Assembly: GCF_000308595.1 (NCBI RefSeq)
Contig: NZ_BAGA01000180.1
Location: forward strand, 1 to 55,724
From: Nocardia higoensis NBRC 100133
GTDB taxonomy: Bacteria; Actinomycetota; Actinomycetes; Mycobacteriales; Mycobacteriaceae
DNA: 55,724 nt
Direction of reading: 5' to 3'
Positions within the stretch are counted from its first letter, which is position 1. Each line of letters begins with the position of its first letter. The notes below the pieces were generated by a model. It was not told where the DNA came from. It did no database searches and saw only the letters and a list, made by a program, of their open reading frames with translations. This document shows positions 16,768-26,500 of this stretch, one piece after another. Both the position numbers and the translations under genes were made by a program.

Positions 16768-17575
16768 AGGGTGATGTATAGGGTGATGTAACAGGTGATG
16801 ATTAGGTACGCCTGCGCATACATCACCCGATACATCACTCTTACCCCCCGGTTTGAGGTCAGCGCGAGGCGCTGACCTGTGGTTTCCCGCCCGCCCCCCG
16901 CCGCTTCTGTCGCAGGCTCCAGTTTCCCAACCACCCCCAATCAGCGAAAAGCGTGCTGATCGGGGATGGTTGGGAAACCAGCGGCGGGGGGCGGGCGGGA
17001 AACCACCTGAGAACACTGGGGTGTTCTATATGGGGGTAAGAGGTTTTGGTGTTGTGTGCCCGGCGCGTAAGCGATACTCCGCAAGCTCCGTATCACGCGC
17101 CGGGCACACAACACCAAAACCATCAACTTTCCCCTGCCCCCTTCAATCTTGAAGGGGGTTCCCCTCCCCTCTGCCTGCGCCCCTCCCCGGAGGGGCTGGC
17201 AGTGCGCCGCCTGCGGCGGCACGGTCCCACATCCGTGGGCCCGGCTCAGCGGTGGGGGAGGGCGGCTGCGCACCCTCCCCCACCGCCTCGTTGGAACGCC
17301 TTCGGCGTCGTTCTTTGCCGCGCCGCTACCGCGTCGCGGGTGGTGGTTCTGTGGGTATTGATCGCTGTTTTCCTTCGTGGGTTCTTCGCGTTACGTGTGG
17401 TGCTGCCGCGCCACCTTCGGTGGCTTGCCACGTGATGTGTTTCCGATCTCGTTACGTGCGTTTGATGCGTTTATCGGTGTGTTTTGGTGTTCGGTTTTCG
17501 CCTGTTTTCGGGGTAGTATTGTGGGGTGTTTGTGCTCGGTTGATCACGTTCATTTCTGGGAGTTAGGTTCGGATC
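16768..17575. other. Candidate oriT: 800 bp of non-coding DNA packed with inverted repeats
   Basis: In order there are several structures. GGTGATGTA direct repeats at 16770-16795 have an inverted partner at 16820-16839. A 10-bp stem with a 3-base loop spans 16856-16878. A nested pair has perfect 24-bp outer arms (16881-16904 with 16981-17004) around imperfect 24-bp inner arms. Perfect 27-bp arms lie at 17042-17068 and 17095-17121. A 10-bp stem spans 17137-17158, and a 14-bp stem based on GCGGTGGGGGAGGG is near 17250-17287. A Replic_Relax gene lies just downstream. Replication-origin use is the alternative. Confidence 0.6.
17398..17434 (-). repeat. Dispersed hairpin repeat, copy 4 (inverted)
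   Basis: The stem-loop GCCACC-TTC-GGTGGC lies at 17410-17424 with the same flanks as the copies at 6176, 37053 and 53605, on the opposite strand. Confidence 0.65.
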
Positions 17576-18232
17576 ATGTCGGATGGCGGCGGCATCGCGA
17601 TGCCGTTTCTGAGTGCGGTGTCGGTGTCACCGTCGGTGGTTGCCGGGGTCGATTCGGTGGTGGTGCTGGCGGAGCCGGGTTCGGGGTGTTCGTCGTTGCA
17701 TGGCGGGTGGATCTCGGATGTGGACCGTGCTCGCGCGGCCGCGAATTCTCGCGGGCAGGTCGGGCGGGCGCGGGCGCGGCCGCCGGTGTCGAATCAGCAG
17801 TTCCGCATCTTGCCCGGACCGGGTGCCGAGGTGGGTGATCCCGTTGTTCGCGCGGTGCGGATTCCCGCGCCGGGTGATCCGGGGTGGAAGCAGTTCGAGG
17901 TGTCGGTTTTCTGGGCCGGTATGCAGTTGGTTGCCGATACCCGTGTGCGGATCGGTGAGGTTCAAGCCCGAACCGTCGAGCGCCTGTTCCGTGGTGCGTG
18001 TGGGGCGGCAGTTTTCGCCCGCGCGGCCGGGGTCGAGGATGCTGTGATTCGTGAGTCGTTGACCGATGTGGTCGAGCTGGCCGAGCTGTTGATTCGGGCG
18101 CGGGATTCGCGCGCTCAATCGCCGATACATGTCGGTGTGAGCCGCGATGATATCGCCGCCCAGGCGACGGCGTTTCTGGCCTCCGGGTTGCCGTCGGCCG
18201 CCACGATCGAGATGCGGGAGCGGGACGAATGA
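17576..18232 (+). CDS. Hypothetical protein coupled to the Replic_Relax gene
   Basis: The 218-residue soluble protein has an N-terminal variable part and a helical C-terminal half (about residues 120-210). No known motif is recognised. The stop overlaps the start of the next gene (ATGA), so the two are translationally coupled. That makes a role as relaxase partner or nicking accessory plausible. The ATG has GGGAG about 15 bases upstream, so the start is not certain. Confidence 0.6.
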   Translation: MSDGGGIAMPFLSAVSVSPSVVAGVDSVVVLAEPGSGCSSLHGGWISDVDRARAAANSRGQVGRARARPPVSNQQFRILPGPGAEVGDPVVRAVRIPAPGDPGWKQFEVSVFWAGMQLVADTRVRIGEVQARTVERLFRGACGAAVFARAAGVEDAVIRESLTDVVELAELLIRARDSRAQSPIHVGVSRDDIAAQATAFLASGLPSAATIEMRERDE

Positions 18233-18966
18233 CAGTCGCGAATGTTCATCTGACCGAGCGTGATACTCAGGTGCTCGGATGGCTGCGTGAGGTCGGTGTA
18301 GCGTCGTCGTCGGCGCTGCGCGCCGCCTACGGTCATTTCGGCGGTGAGGAGTTGGATCAGCGGTTGTTTTCTCGGCGGGTGATCAAGCTGGAGAACGCCG
18401 GGGTGATCGGTTCTGCGTTCCTCAGTCATGGCCGTCAGCACAAGGTGTATTGGCCCGCGGAGCGGCCCTATCGGCTCGCGCGGCGCGAGCTGGCGCACGA
18501 TTTGTTGGTGGCCGAGTTCTCGTTGTGGCTCGCATCCGGCCGGAGGTCGGGAATCACGCTGCTTGACCACCCGGCTGCCGGGGGTGGAGCGCTGGCGGTG
18601 ACGGCGGACAAACCGCTGGCGACGGCCGCCGCGCTCGCGGATCTGATGGTGTGGTTCCCGGACGACACTGTGGGTCTGGTCGAGCTCGAGCTGACCCCGA
18701 AATCGGGCCGCAAGCTGAAAACCGTGCTCGACTCTCATGCGGCCAGGCTGCGCGGCCCGGAACAGGTGGCGTGGATTCTGTACCTGACGACCAAGCGGGC
18801 CGGTCGGGTGGTCGCGGAGGCGTGGCGTCAACTGGGGCACGAGGCCGACCACCCGGAAAGGCTGTGGGTGCTCCATGCGGTCGATGACGCGCGCCTGGTG
18901 CGGCTTGATCTGTCGGAGTTGTCCGAGATCAAGCCGAGGGGCACGACCGCGGGCACGCCGAGCTGA
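18229..18966 (+). CDS. Replic_Relax family protein, candidate MOBC-type relaxase
   Basis: The 245-residue protein opens with a winged helix (LTERDTQVLGWLREVG, residues 8-23, then RRVIKLENAGVIG at 49-61), as in the replication-relaxation family. A second domain has D138 followed by E152, E154 and K158 in LVELELTPKS, resembling a PD-(D/E)xK nuclease core. The MOBC relaxases typified by CloDF13 MobC belong to this family and lack the HUH histidine triad. No HUH relaxase was seen in the window. The adjacent inverted-repeat block fits an oriT. Nicking activity is inferred. Confidence 0.7.
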   Translation: MTVANVHLTERDTQVLGWLREVGVASSSALRAAYGHFGGEELDQRLFSRRVIKLENAGVIGSAFLSHGRQHKVYWPAERPYRLARRELAHDLLVAEFSLWLASGRRSGITLLDHPAAGGGALAVTADKPLATAAALADLMVWFPDDTVGLVELELTPKSGRKLKTVLDSHAARLRGPEQVAWILYLTTKRAGRVVAEAWRQLGHEADHPERLWVLHAVDDARLVRLDLSELSEIKPRGTTAGTPS

Positions 18967-18980
18967 GGGAGGCGGCCGCG

Positions 18981-19409
18981 GTGACGACAGCGAAGAAGAC
19001 GACCCGGCAACTCGGGCTGTGGGAGGTCGAAGACCACCAGGAGGCCGCTGTCACCGCGGCCCGCCGTCCGGCGCGGGACGCGAACCGGCCGACGGCGGGG
19101 GCGTGCCCGACGTGCGGGCACCGGCCCGCCAGCGCGGCCGAGGCCGCGCGGATGCGCGCAGATCTGGGGGTGCTGTGGCTGCACGCCGCCGCGGCCGGGG
19201 TGCGCGAGGCGTACCACTGCCAGCAGTGCCAGCCGCGCGGGCGCGTGGCCGACACCGAGTGCAGCAGGTGCTTGGCCGGTGGGCCACTGCTGGCCGACGA
19301 GCTGGCCGTGGGCGAGCCACCGGCGGCGGTCGCTGACTGGCTGGCCCGGCACGGATGGACAGTCACAGCCACGGGCGAGCTGCTGTGCCCGATGCACCGA
19401 GCACGGTAG
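18981..19409 (+). CDS. Cysteine-rich zinc-finger-like protein
   Basis: The 142-residue protein contains four paired metal-ligand motifs: CPTCGH, CQQC, CSRC and CPMH. They could bind two zinc ions. The N-terminus is basic and disordered. The GTG start has AGGGAGG upstream and follows the candidate relaxase by 14 bases, so the three genes from 17576 form an operon. A DNA-binding relaxosome accessory is a fair guess. The Tn3-type transposon begins 64 bases after its stop. Confidence 0.6.
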   Translation: MTTAKKTTRQLGLWEVEDHQEAAVTAARRPARDANRPTAGACPTCGHRPASAAEAARMRADLGVLWLHAAAAGVREAYHCQQCQPRGRVADTECSRCLAGGPLLADELAVGEPPAAVADWLARHGWTVTATGELLCPMHRAR

Positions 19410-19473
19410 GAAGGCGGCGGTGGTAACCGCCGGTGAGGCCCGCTTATCGGCGGTCAGAAATCGTCAAGAAGAC

Positions 19474-19515
19474 GGGGTAGCCGTAGCATTTGCCGAAAAT
19501 CGGGCGGATATGGCG
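19474..19515 (+). repeat. Left terminal inverted repeat of the transposon
   Basis: The repeat begins GGGGTAGCCGTAGCATTTGC and is preceded by the duplicated target AAGAC. Confidence 0.9.
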
Positions 19516-19719
19516 TTGTGTCTGGTCGATGATCCGCTCGGCCTGTTGGGTTGAAACGATCGTCTGTCTCGCCACCGGCTCCTGGTGGGCGCGGCGTATC
19601 CGCCCAGCTCGCCGACGATCCGATTCGGGTCAGGACTCGTGTGGGACGTAAGGGCCCGCAACCCAAGGGTTGTCAGGAAGTGCGAAGTAGCGGGGTCTTT
19701 ACGACAGGCTGGTGAATTC

Positions 19720-20337
19720 TCAGGCTCGTGGTGGAGCATTGCTGACGATGCGGTGGATGGTGGAGCGGCCGACGCTGTATTCCTCGGCGAGGTCAGCGAG
19801 GCTCGCGTCGTCGGCGGGGTCGTGGTAGCGGCGGTGGATTGTTTTCCGTGCCGTGAGAGGTAGTTTCGGCTGTTTGCCTTTGAGTCTGCCTTTTGCGCGG
19901 GCTTTGGCCATGCCCTCGCGGGTGCGTAGGTGGTTGAGGTTGGCTTCGAATTCGGCGACCATGGCGAGGGTTTGCAGGAACAGCTTGCCGAACGGGTCTG
20001 CCCAGTCGTAGATCGAGCTCCCGAGTCCGAACAGCACATCGCGCTCGCGCAGTTCGGTCAGGGTCTGGCCTGCTTCGGCCATGTTGCGTGCGAATCGGTC
20101 GAACTTCGTCGTGGTCAGCACTACCTGTCGCTCGTCGATGGCCGCTGCGGCGGAGGTGGCGGCGGCGAGTGCGTTGTCCAGGCCGGCCCGGTTCTTGCGG
20201 GTGGTCCCGGAGAACCCTTTGTCGATGAAGATCCGCTCGCGCGGCACTCCGAGCGCCAGTAGTTGTTCGGTTTGGATCTCGACGTCTTGTTCGTCGGTGG
20301 AGCAGCGGCAGTATCCGATGCGGAACGGCTCACCCAT
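19720..20337 (-). CDS. tnpR: Tn3-type serine resolvase
   Basis: The 205-residue protein resolves transposition cointegrates at the res site. The catalytic serine is S13 in YCRCSTDEQD. The family arginine and helix regions follow (TTTKFDRFARN, then MVAEFEANL with a long E helix), and a C-terminal helix-turn-helix (SLADLAEEYSVGRSTIHRI) binds DNA. The ATG at 20337 gives the usual N-terminus. A longer frame to 20388 adds an unlikely extension over the res-like region. It lies at the far end of the element from tnpA. Confidence 0.9.
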   Translation of the reverse strand: MGEPFRIGYCRCSTDEQDVEIQTEQLLALGVPRERIFIDKGFSGTTRKNRAGLDNALAAATSAAAAIDERQVVLTTTKFDRFARNMAEAGQTLTELRERDVLFGLGSSIYDWADPFGKLFLQTLAMVAEFEANLNHLRTREGMAKARAKGRLKGKQPKLPLTARKTIHRRYHDPADDASLADLAEEYSVGRSTIHRIVSNAPPRA

Positions 20338-20378
20338 GCCGAAAGTGTTCCAGATGGCGGGGGTTGACCGGCACAGTT

Positions 20379-20465
20379 TGCGGAACACCTCTACGGAACA
20401 CCGGTGTGCTGGGCCGATGTTCGTTCTGCGTGGTGTTCCGGTTACGGATCGGGTTACGGAACAGG
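20379..20465. other. Candidate res site
   Basis: CGGAACACC occurs twice in direct orientation (20381 and 20394). It is answered by inverted GGTGTTCCGGTTACGGA and TTACGGAACA farther on. The block lies upstream of tnpR where res sites usually sit. Confidence 0.55.
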
Positions 20466-20476
20466 TCAGGGGGGTG

Positions 20477-21004
20477 TTATCGGTGTGTGGGGGTGTGTTG
20501 TGGGGTGAGGAAGTGGTTGACGTCGACGATGAGGAACAGGGCGGTGGCGGTGGTGACCACGTGGGCGCGGTCGTTTTCGATGGTGGCTTTCAGGTGGAGT
20601 TTGCGGCCGTCGCGGGAGTGGATGTGGGCGCGGAGGGTGTAGGGGGTGTCGAGCAGGATCGGGGCGAGGTAGTCGATGGCGAGGTGGCGGGTGACGGCGG
20701 GTTCCCCGACGGTGTAGAGCAGGAGTCCGAACAGTTCGTCGAGGACGGTGGCGACCGCGCCGCCGTGGGCGATCGCTGGGGCGCCGACGTGGCGGGAGTC
20801 GAAGCGGTGGTGGGCGTAGACGCCGTGTGCGTCGCGTCGGGCGCGTAGCCGGTGGCCGTGGGGATTGGCCGGTCCGCAGCCCAGGCAGTGGTCGTGGTGG
20901 GGCGGCAGGTCGACGGAGTCGGGTGCGAGCACGGGGAAGGCGGGGATCCAGTCCGGGACCTGCCGGGGCTCGGGTGTGTCAGTGCTGGGTGTGTTCTCGG
21001 TCAT
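20477..21004 (-). CDS. PaaI-type hotdog thioesterase
   Basis: The 175-residue protein has a hotdog-fold core with the HGGAVATVLDE signature of PaaI-like acyl-CoA thioesterases near residues 88-98. A cysteine-rich entry (HDHCLGCGPANPHG) precedes it. It probably hydrolyses a CoA thioester of unknown acyl group. As transposon cargo beside an exporter it may help process a toxic compound. Transcribed with the MFS gene, it is probably under the same TetR control. Confidence 0.8.
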   Translation of the reverse strand: MTENTPSTDTPEPRQVPDWIPAFPVLAPDSVDLPPHHDHCLGCGPANPHGHRLRARRDAHGVYAHHRFDSRHVGAPAIAHGGAVATVLDELFGLLLYTVGEPAVTRHLAIDYLAPILLDTPYTLRAHIHSRDGRKLHLKATIENDRAHVVTTATALFLIVDVNHFLTPQHTPTHR

Positions 21005-21025
21005 GGGCGCTTTCTGTGAGTGTGT

Positions 21026-21193
21026 TTAGGCGGTGATGAGGATGTCGCAGTGGGCTTTGCCGTCGAGCTCGATCGGTGGGGTGGACAGCAGCCGGGCCAG
21101 CAGCGGTGACCGGCGGTGGTGACAGCCAACTGGCGCAGTACGGGCAGGGCCGGATCCGTCGGTGCCGACGATGCTCGTGCGGTAGCCCATCAT
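21026..21193 (-). pseudogene. Universal stress protein remnant (55 residues)
   Basis: The short frame starts YRTSIVGTDGSGPA like a UspA N-terminus. It ends HCDILITA like a UspA C-terminus, but the family is normally about 140 residues. The middle appears to have been deleted in frame. The ATG overlaps the MFS stop, so it is still translationally coupled. It may be a pseudogene or a miniature protein. Confidence 0.55.
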
Positions 21194-22773
21194 GACGGGC
21201 GTCTTTCACCAGGAGGGGAGTGCGGTGCCGGTGAGGGCGTCCTGGTGTGCGGGCGCGGTGTGCGGCCGGGGGCCAGGACGGCCAGCACGATCGCTGTGGC
21301 GGTGGTGAGGGCGGCCAGTGCGAGCGCGGCCTGGCCGCTGCCGTGCACGAACGCGGCTTGGGCGAACTCGGCCAGCGGCGCGGCCACCGGTCCGGCCTGG
21401 TCGGCGACTTGCAGGGCGGCGGCCAGGGAATCGGCGACCGGGCCGCGGGCGGGCTCGGGTAGCCGGGCCAAGGCGGGCTGGATGCGGTGGGTGTAGCCGG
21501 CGGCGAGGACGCTGCCGGCCACGGCGATCCCGATCGCGGCGCCGATCTCGCGGGCGGCGTCGTTGACCGCGGCGGCGACCCCGTGTTTGGCCTCTGGGGT
21601 GTCGGCGACGATGGCATAGGTTGCCGGGGCGGTGCACAATCCCAGGCCCGCGCTCATGATCAGCAGCGGCCACAGCAGGTCGGGATAGTTTGCGGCGAGG
21701 GTCAACCGGCTCACCAGCACCAGCCCGGCGGCGATGGTGAGCAGGCCGGTCACGGTCATCACCCGTAATCCGACCAGGCTCGACAGCCACGGCGCGATCA
21801 CCGAGATCGCGACCAGCGGCACCACCATCGGCGCCAGTGCCAGCGCCGAGGCCAGCGGCCCGTAACCGAAGATCAGCTGCAGGTACTGCACCAGCAGCAG
21901 GAACACTCCGAAGGTGACCAGGAACTGGATGGTCACCGACAGCGACCCGGCACCGAAACCGCGGCGGGTGAACAACCGCACGTCCAGCAGCGGCGCCGCG
22001 CTGCGCAGTTCGACGACCACGAACGCCACCGCCGCGGCCACACCGATCCCGGCCGCGGCGGCGACGAGCGGGTCGGCCCAGCCGCGTGCGGGGACCTCGA
22101 TCGCGGCGAACACGATCGCGGCGACCGCGACCGCCACCGTGCCCGCGCCGACCCAGTCCACCGGCGGATGCTCACGGTGGCGGGATTCGGCGATGGTGCA
22201 CGCCAGCACCGCCAGCACCGTCCCGGCCACGGTCAACCCGACGAACACCGAGGGCCACGACCATCGTTCGAGCAGCACCCCGGCACCGAGGATCCCCAGC
22301 ACCGCCCCGGATCCGGCGACCCCGGCCCATATCCCGACCGCCCGGCCGCGATGAACAGGGGCGAACCCCGCGGTCAGGATCGACAGCGTCGAGGGCATCA
22401 CCAGCGCCGCGCCCGCCCCGGCCAGCGCGCGCGTCGCGATCAGCCACACCGGCTCGTCCAGCAGCAGCGGCAGCGCCGAGGCGGCGGCGAACACCACCAA
22501 CCCCGCCACCAGCACCACACGGCGCCCGTAACGGTCACCGACGGCGCCGGCGGGCAGCACCAGACACGCCAGCACCAGTGTGTAGCCGTCGACGATCCAG
22601 GTCAGCTGAGCTTGGGTGGCCCCGGTCGCGACCGCGATCTGCGGCAACGCCGAATACAACGCCGCCATCGCCGCGACCACCAGCGCCACCGCCAGGCACG
22701 ACACCGTCAGCATCCACCACTCGGCCCGGGTCCACCGGGCGATCTCGACAGTGTCCGTCCCAGGCGTGTCCAC
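21190..22773 (-). CDS. MFS drug exporter, DHA2 (14-helix) type
   Basis: The protein of about 527 residues has 14 likely membrane helices. Motif A between helices 2 and 3 reads GDRYGRR, and family motif C lies in GAVLGILGAG. This fits proton-driven EmrB/QacA-like exporters of cationic drugs and biocides. GTG 22773 has GGAGG at good spacing. The upstream GTG at 22779 overlaps that site. It is divergent from the TetR gene, with a palindromic operator between. The substrate cannot be told. Confidence 0.85.
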   Translation of the reverse strand: MDTPGTDTVEIARWTRAEWWMLTVSCLAVALVVAAMAALYSALPQIAVATGATQAQLTWIVDGYTLVLACLVLPAGAVGDRYGRRVVLVAGLVVFAAASALPLLLDEPVWLIATRALAGAGAALVMPSTLSILTAGFAPVHRGRAVGIWAGVAGSGAVLGILGAGVLLERWSWPSVFVGLTVAGTVLAVLACTIAESRHREHPPVDWVGAGTVAVAVAAIVFAAIEVPARGWADPLVAAAAGIGVAAAVAFVVVELRSAAPLLDVRLFTRRGFGAGSLSVTIQFLVTFGVFLLLVQYLQLIFGYGPLASALALAPMVVPLVAISVIAPWLSSLVGLRVMTVTGLLTIAAGLVLVSRLTLAANYPDLLWPLLIMSAGLGLCTAPATYAIVADTPEAKHGVAAAVNDAAREIGAAIGIAVAGSVLAAGYTHRIQPALARLPEPARGPVADSLAAALQVADQAGPVAAPLAEFAQAAFVHGSGQAALALAALTTATAIVLAVLAPGRTPRPHTRTPSPAPHSPPGERRPS

Positions 22774-22790
22774 CGGCACCTCCCGACTTT

Positions 22791-22807
22791 AGAGACCGAT
22801 AGTCTCT
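22791..22807. promoter_or_regulatory. Palindromic operator between the MFS and TetR genes
   Basis: AGAGAC and GTCTCT are separated by CGATA, and a further GAGACC half-site follows at 22812. The position between divergent exporter and TetR genes is the classical TetR operator site. Confidence 0.65.
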
Positions 22808-22900
22808 GTGCGAGACCATTCGTATCATAGGGGTCGGGGTGTGGGATAGAGTCCACTCACACCCACAGCCGCACGGCACGAACCGGAGGAACACGCGTCC

Positions 22901-23548
22901 ATGACCGACCCGCACCCCGCGGACGACGAGCAGGCCGATCCGCGGCTGGCACGCTCACGCAACCGGTTGCTCGACGCGGCCACCCATCTGCTGTCCACCG
23001 GCGGTGTCGAGGCGGTCACCGTCGAAGCGGTCACCCGCGTATCGAAAGTCGCGCGCGCCACCCTCTACCGGCACTTCGGCAGCACCACCCATCTGCTCGC
23101 GGCGACCTTCGAACGGCTGCTCCCCCACGTCGACGCCCCCACCGGCACCACCCCGGTACGCGAGCAGCTCCTCACGCTGCTCACCACCCAAGCCGACCTC
23201 ATCGAACAGGCCCCGGTACAGATGACCACCCTGGCCTGGCTGGCCATGGGATCCATCGACGACAACCACACCGACCCGGCCGCGCTCACCTCACTACGCG
23301 CCCGCGTCATCGAGCAATACCGCCGACCGTTCGACCAGATCCTCACCAGCCCCGACGCCCGCGCCACACTCGGCGAACTCGACACCACCTTCGCCATCAT
23401 CGAACTCCTCGGCCCGATCGTGTTCGCCCGCCTCACCGGACTACGCACCATCGACCACGACGACTGCGCCCGGCTCGTCGACAACTTCCTCACCGCTCAC
23501 TCAACAGCCACCGCATCAACCAGCCCGACCGGCACCGGCAGACCGTAA
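22901..23548 (+). CDS. TetR-family repressor
   Basis: The 215-residue protein has the TetR N-terminal helix-turn-helix (RNRLLDAATHLLSTGG, then SKVARATLYRHFGSTTHLL, residues about 20-65). A helical ligand-binding and dimerisation domain follows. It probably represses the divergent exporter operon and itself. AGGAGG or GGAGG lies before the ATG. Its stop is 19 bases from the convergent end of tnpA. Confidence 0.88.
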   Translation: MTDPHPADDEQADPRLARSRNRLLDAATHLLSTGGVEAVTVEAVTRVSKVARATLYRHFGSTTHLLAATFERLLPHVDAPTGTTPVREQLLTLLTTQADLIEQAPVQMTTLAWLAMGSIDDNHTDPAALTSLRARVIEQYRRPFDQILTSPDARATLGELDTTFAIIELLGPIVFARLTGLRTIDHDDCARLVDNFLTAHSTATASTSPTGTGRP

Positions 23549-23567
23549 CCACAGATCGGCCGCGCAG

Positions 23568-26500
23568 TCAGAACAAGGTGTCACGCACCCGCAGCGGCCG
23601 GTACCCGGTCGGGCCCAGCTGGGCCAGCTCGGCGTCGATGTCGACCTCGATCGCGCCGAAGAAGTTGATGTTGGCACTGTGCGCTGGGGAAAGATGGGCC
23701 AGGACCTCGTCATCGATACGCTGCCCGGCGCGGCGCATCTGATCGACAGCGAGCCCGTAATACTCTGTGGTCCAGGCGATCACAGCGTTGGTCGCCAAGG
23801 TCAGGCACCAGGCTTGCTCGGTCTGGTCCTCGAGATGGCGCGCCCGAATCATCCCCTCGTGGGCATAGAGCAGGTCGCGGCGCAGCGCGTGCAGCGACTC
23901 GCCCTTGTTGAGCTGCCGCGAGATCTTGCGCCGATAGTCCGGATCGGAGAGGTACCTCGCGGCGTAGATGGTGCGCCGCAGCGCTCCGTACTCCTTGAGC
24001 GCCGCGGCCAGAGTGTTCTGCCGCCCCGACGCCGACAGCTTGCCGACCAGCAGCGACGCGGTGGCGTGCCCGAACTTCAGCGATCCGGCCAACCGCAGCA
24101 GATCGTCCCAGTGCTCGGCGATCAAACCCAGGTTGGCCTTGCGGGTCATCAGCGGGCCCGCGTGCGGGAACCGGGCCTCGGCCTGCGCGCGCGGGCCCGG
24201 CCGGTACAGGGTGATCCGGCCCAGATCCCGGATCCGTGGCGAGAGCTGCATCCCGAGCAGGTCGAACAACCCGAAGTTGACCAGGGTGACCCCGTGGGTG
24301 TCGGTGGCGTGCTCGGTGATCGGCAGATCCGCGGCGTTGCCCAGGATCTCATCGAGCACGTAATGGGCTTCGCGTTTGGTCGCCACGATCACCTTGGTGC
24401 CGTAGGTGGCATGCTGATCGGTGACATGGGTGTAGGTCGACAGGCCCTCGCTGGCGAAATACCGGCTCAACGGCCTGGCCGTGGTTGATTTCCCGCGCGT
24501 CGGGAACCGCTGCCCGTCGCTCGACGACAGCGTTCCGGCACCGAACACCGCGGTCAGCGGCAGCCGCTGATGGTAGTCGATCAGCGTGAGGTTGGCCGCG
24601 CGCAGGGTCTCCTCGCGCACATACCACTCATCGGTCCAGGCCAGGATGTCGTAGGTGATCCCGCACGCCTCGGCCATCCGGGTCAACCCCAGGTTCGTCG
24701 AGTGCGCCAGCAGTACCGCGATCAGATTGCGTTTGAGCTCTGGTGTGCGGGTGGCCTGGCCGCCGGCGTGGGTGAAGCAGTCCAGGTAGCCGGTGCGCTT
24801 GTCCAACTCGATCAACAAGGAAACGATCGGCGCGAACGGCAGCATCTCGGTCAGCTCGGCCTTGAGCGCGATCGCCTCGGCGGGAACATCTTCCGCGCTT
24901 AGCGGCGAGATCACCAGATCCCCGCCCTCGTCCACCCTGACCGGGCCGTCCCCGCCGGCCAGCACCGCCTCCAGCTCACCGACCGCATCGTGCAGTTCGG
25001 CGACCACGGCCGCCAGCGCGACGCCGGGATCGGCGGATCGCCCGACCAGGCGGCAGAACTCTCCGCGTTGCGGTTCCCACTGCCCAGTGGTGAGCAGGTA
25101 GGCGGCCGGGTCGGCGTAGCGGCGCGAGCCGGGCACGAACACATCCCCACTGCGCAGCCCGTCACGCAAACCCAGCAGCACGCACAACTCCCAGTAGTGC
25201 CGATACGCGGTGGCGCTGCCCGATTTTCGGGCGGCCTCGTCGAGGTAGCCGCGCCATTTCATCGGCACGAACCCGGTCGGGGCGTCGTCGAAGACCTTGC
25301 GCCGCCCGGTCGCGTTCAGCTCCCGCAGCATGTTCACCGCGATCAGCAGCTCGGTAGCGGCGGTGCCGCCGGCGAAGCGCACCGCCTCGAGCACTGCGGG
25401 GGTGAACTGGCGCAGATAGTTGTAGGAGGAATCCAGCGCTGCCAGATGCCCGTGATCACGCGGCAACCTGGGTTCGGCCTGGGCGATCGCCGCGCGCAGG
25501 CGCTCCCACCCGATCTTCTCGCCGCGGATCAGCGCGCCGATCTCCTCATCAGCCACCGTCGGGTCGGTGACGATTTCCAGGAGATCGTCCAGCAGCGCCT
25601 GGCGGTCCTCGCCGGTCTTGCCGCGCTCGGCCAGCTGCTGCTGCATCTTCCGTTCGGCGGCACCGAACTTCGCCGAGATCGCCTGATCGAACAACGCCAC
25701 GACCTCATCGAGCACATCGGTGCCCGACTGGGCCAGCACCGTGAGCAGGATCGGATACCGGCGCTGCGGATCCCGACGCTCCAGGGCTTGCGGACTCAGA
25801 CGCCGGCCCATCGTGGCCAAGAACCGGCGCCGCTCGGCGGGCAGCACCGACATATCCAGCCGATCAGCACCCAAACCCCGCAGAAACCCCAGCTTGTCGA
25901 CCTCAGCGCGGACCGCAGCCGCCGACGCCTCCACCGGCCCCGTCGACAGCCACCGCAACCGCGAAATCCCCAGCGACGCGTCGGTCACCAGCAAGCCGTC
26001 CAACTCCGCACACCGCGCCGCAGTGAACTCGTGAGCGAGCCGATCATAGGTTTCGGTCTGGGCCTGGTGCCGGGCGTGGGCGACCCGCTCCACCACGGTG
26101 ACAGGGCCCGGCCGGATCACCTTCGCCGAGATCAGATACTCACACCCCAGCCGGAACAACAGAGTCGGCGAATCGTGCTCCATCGCCCGCGCCAGCAGGA
26201 ACTCATCGAGCTCCTTGAACTCCAGCGCACCGGCCGCACGCCATCCCAGGTACCGCGCGGCCAGGCGCACATGCTCGGTGCGGGTCTTGGCTCGCCTGCC
26301 ATAGGCACCGATCACCACCGGGTCGACCCGCAGCTGCTCGGCGAGGCGGGCCACCGCCCCCGGTGGGGCCGTGACCAGCCGATCCGGCACGAATCCCAGC
26401 CACGGCAGCGTACACAACGCGATCGCCAAGCCCAGCCGTTCGGCCGGTCCCCTGCCGCGGCCCGGATCCACGAACGCCAGATCCGCCGACGTGAGCGTGA

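Noticed and set aside
16853..17575. Several 70-150 residue frames in the inverted-repeat block
   Set aside because: They read through perfect long inverted repeats, lack ribosome sites and show no domain.
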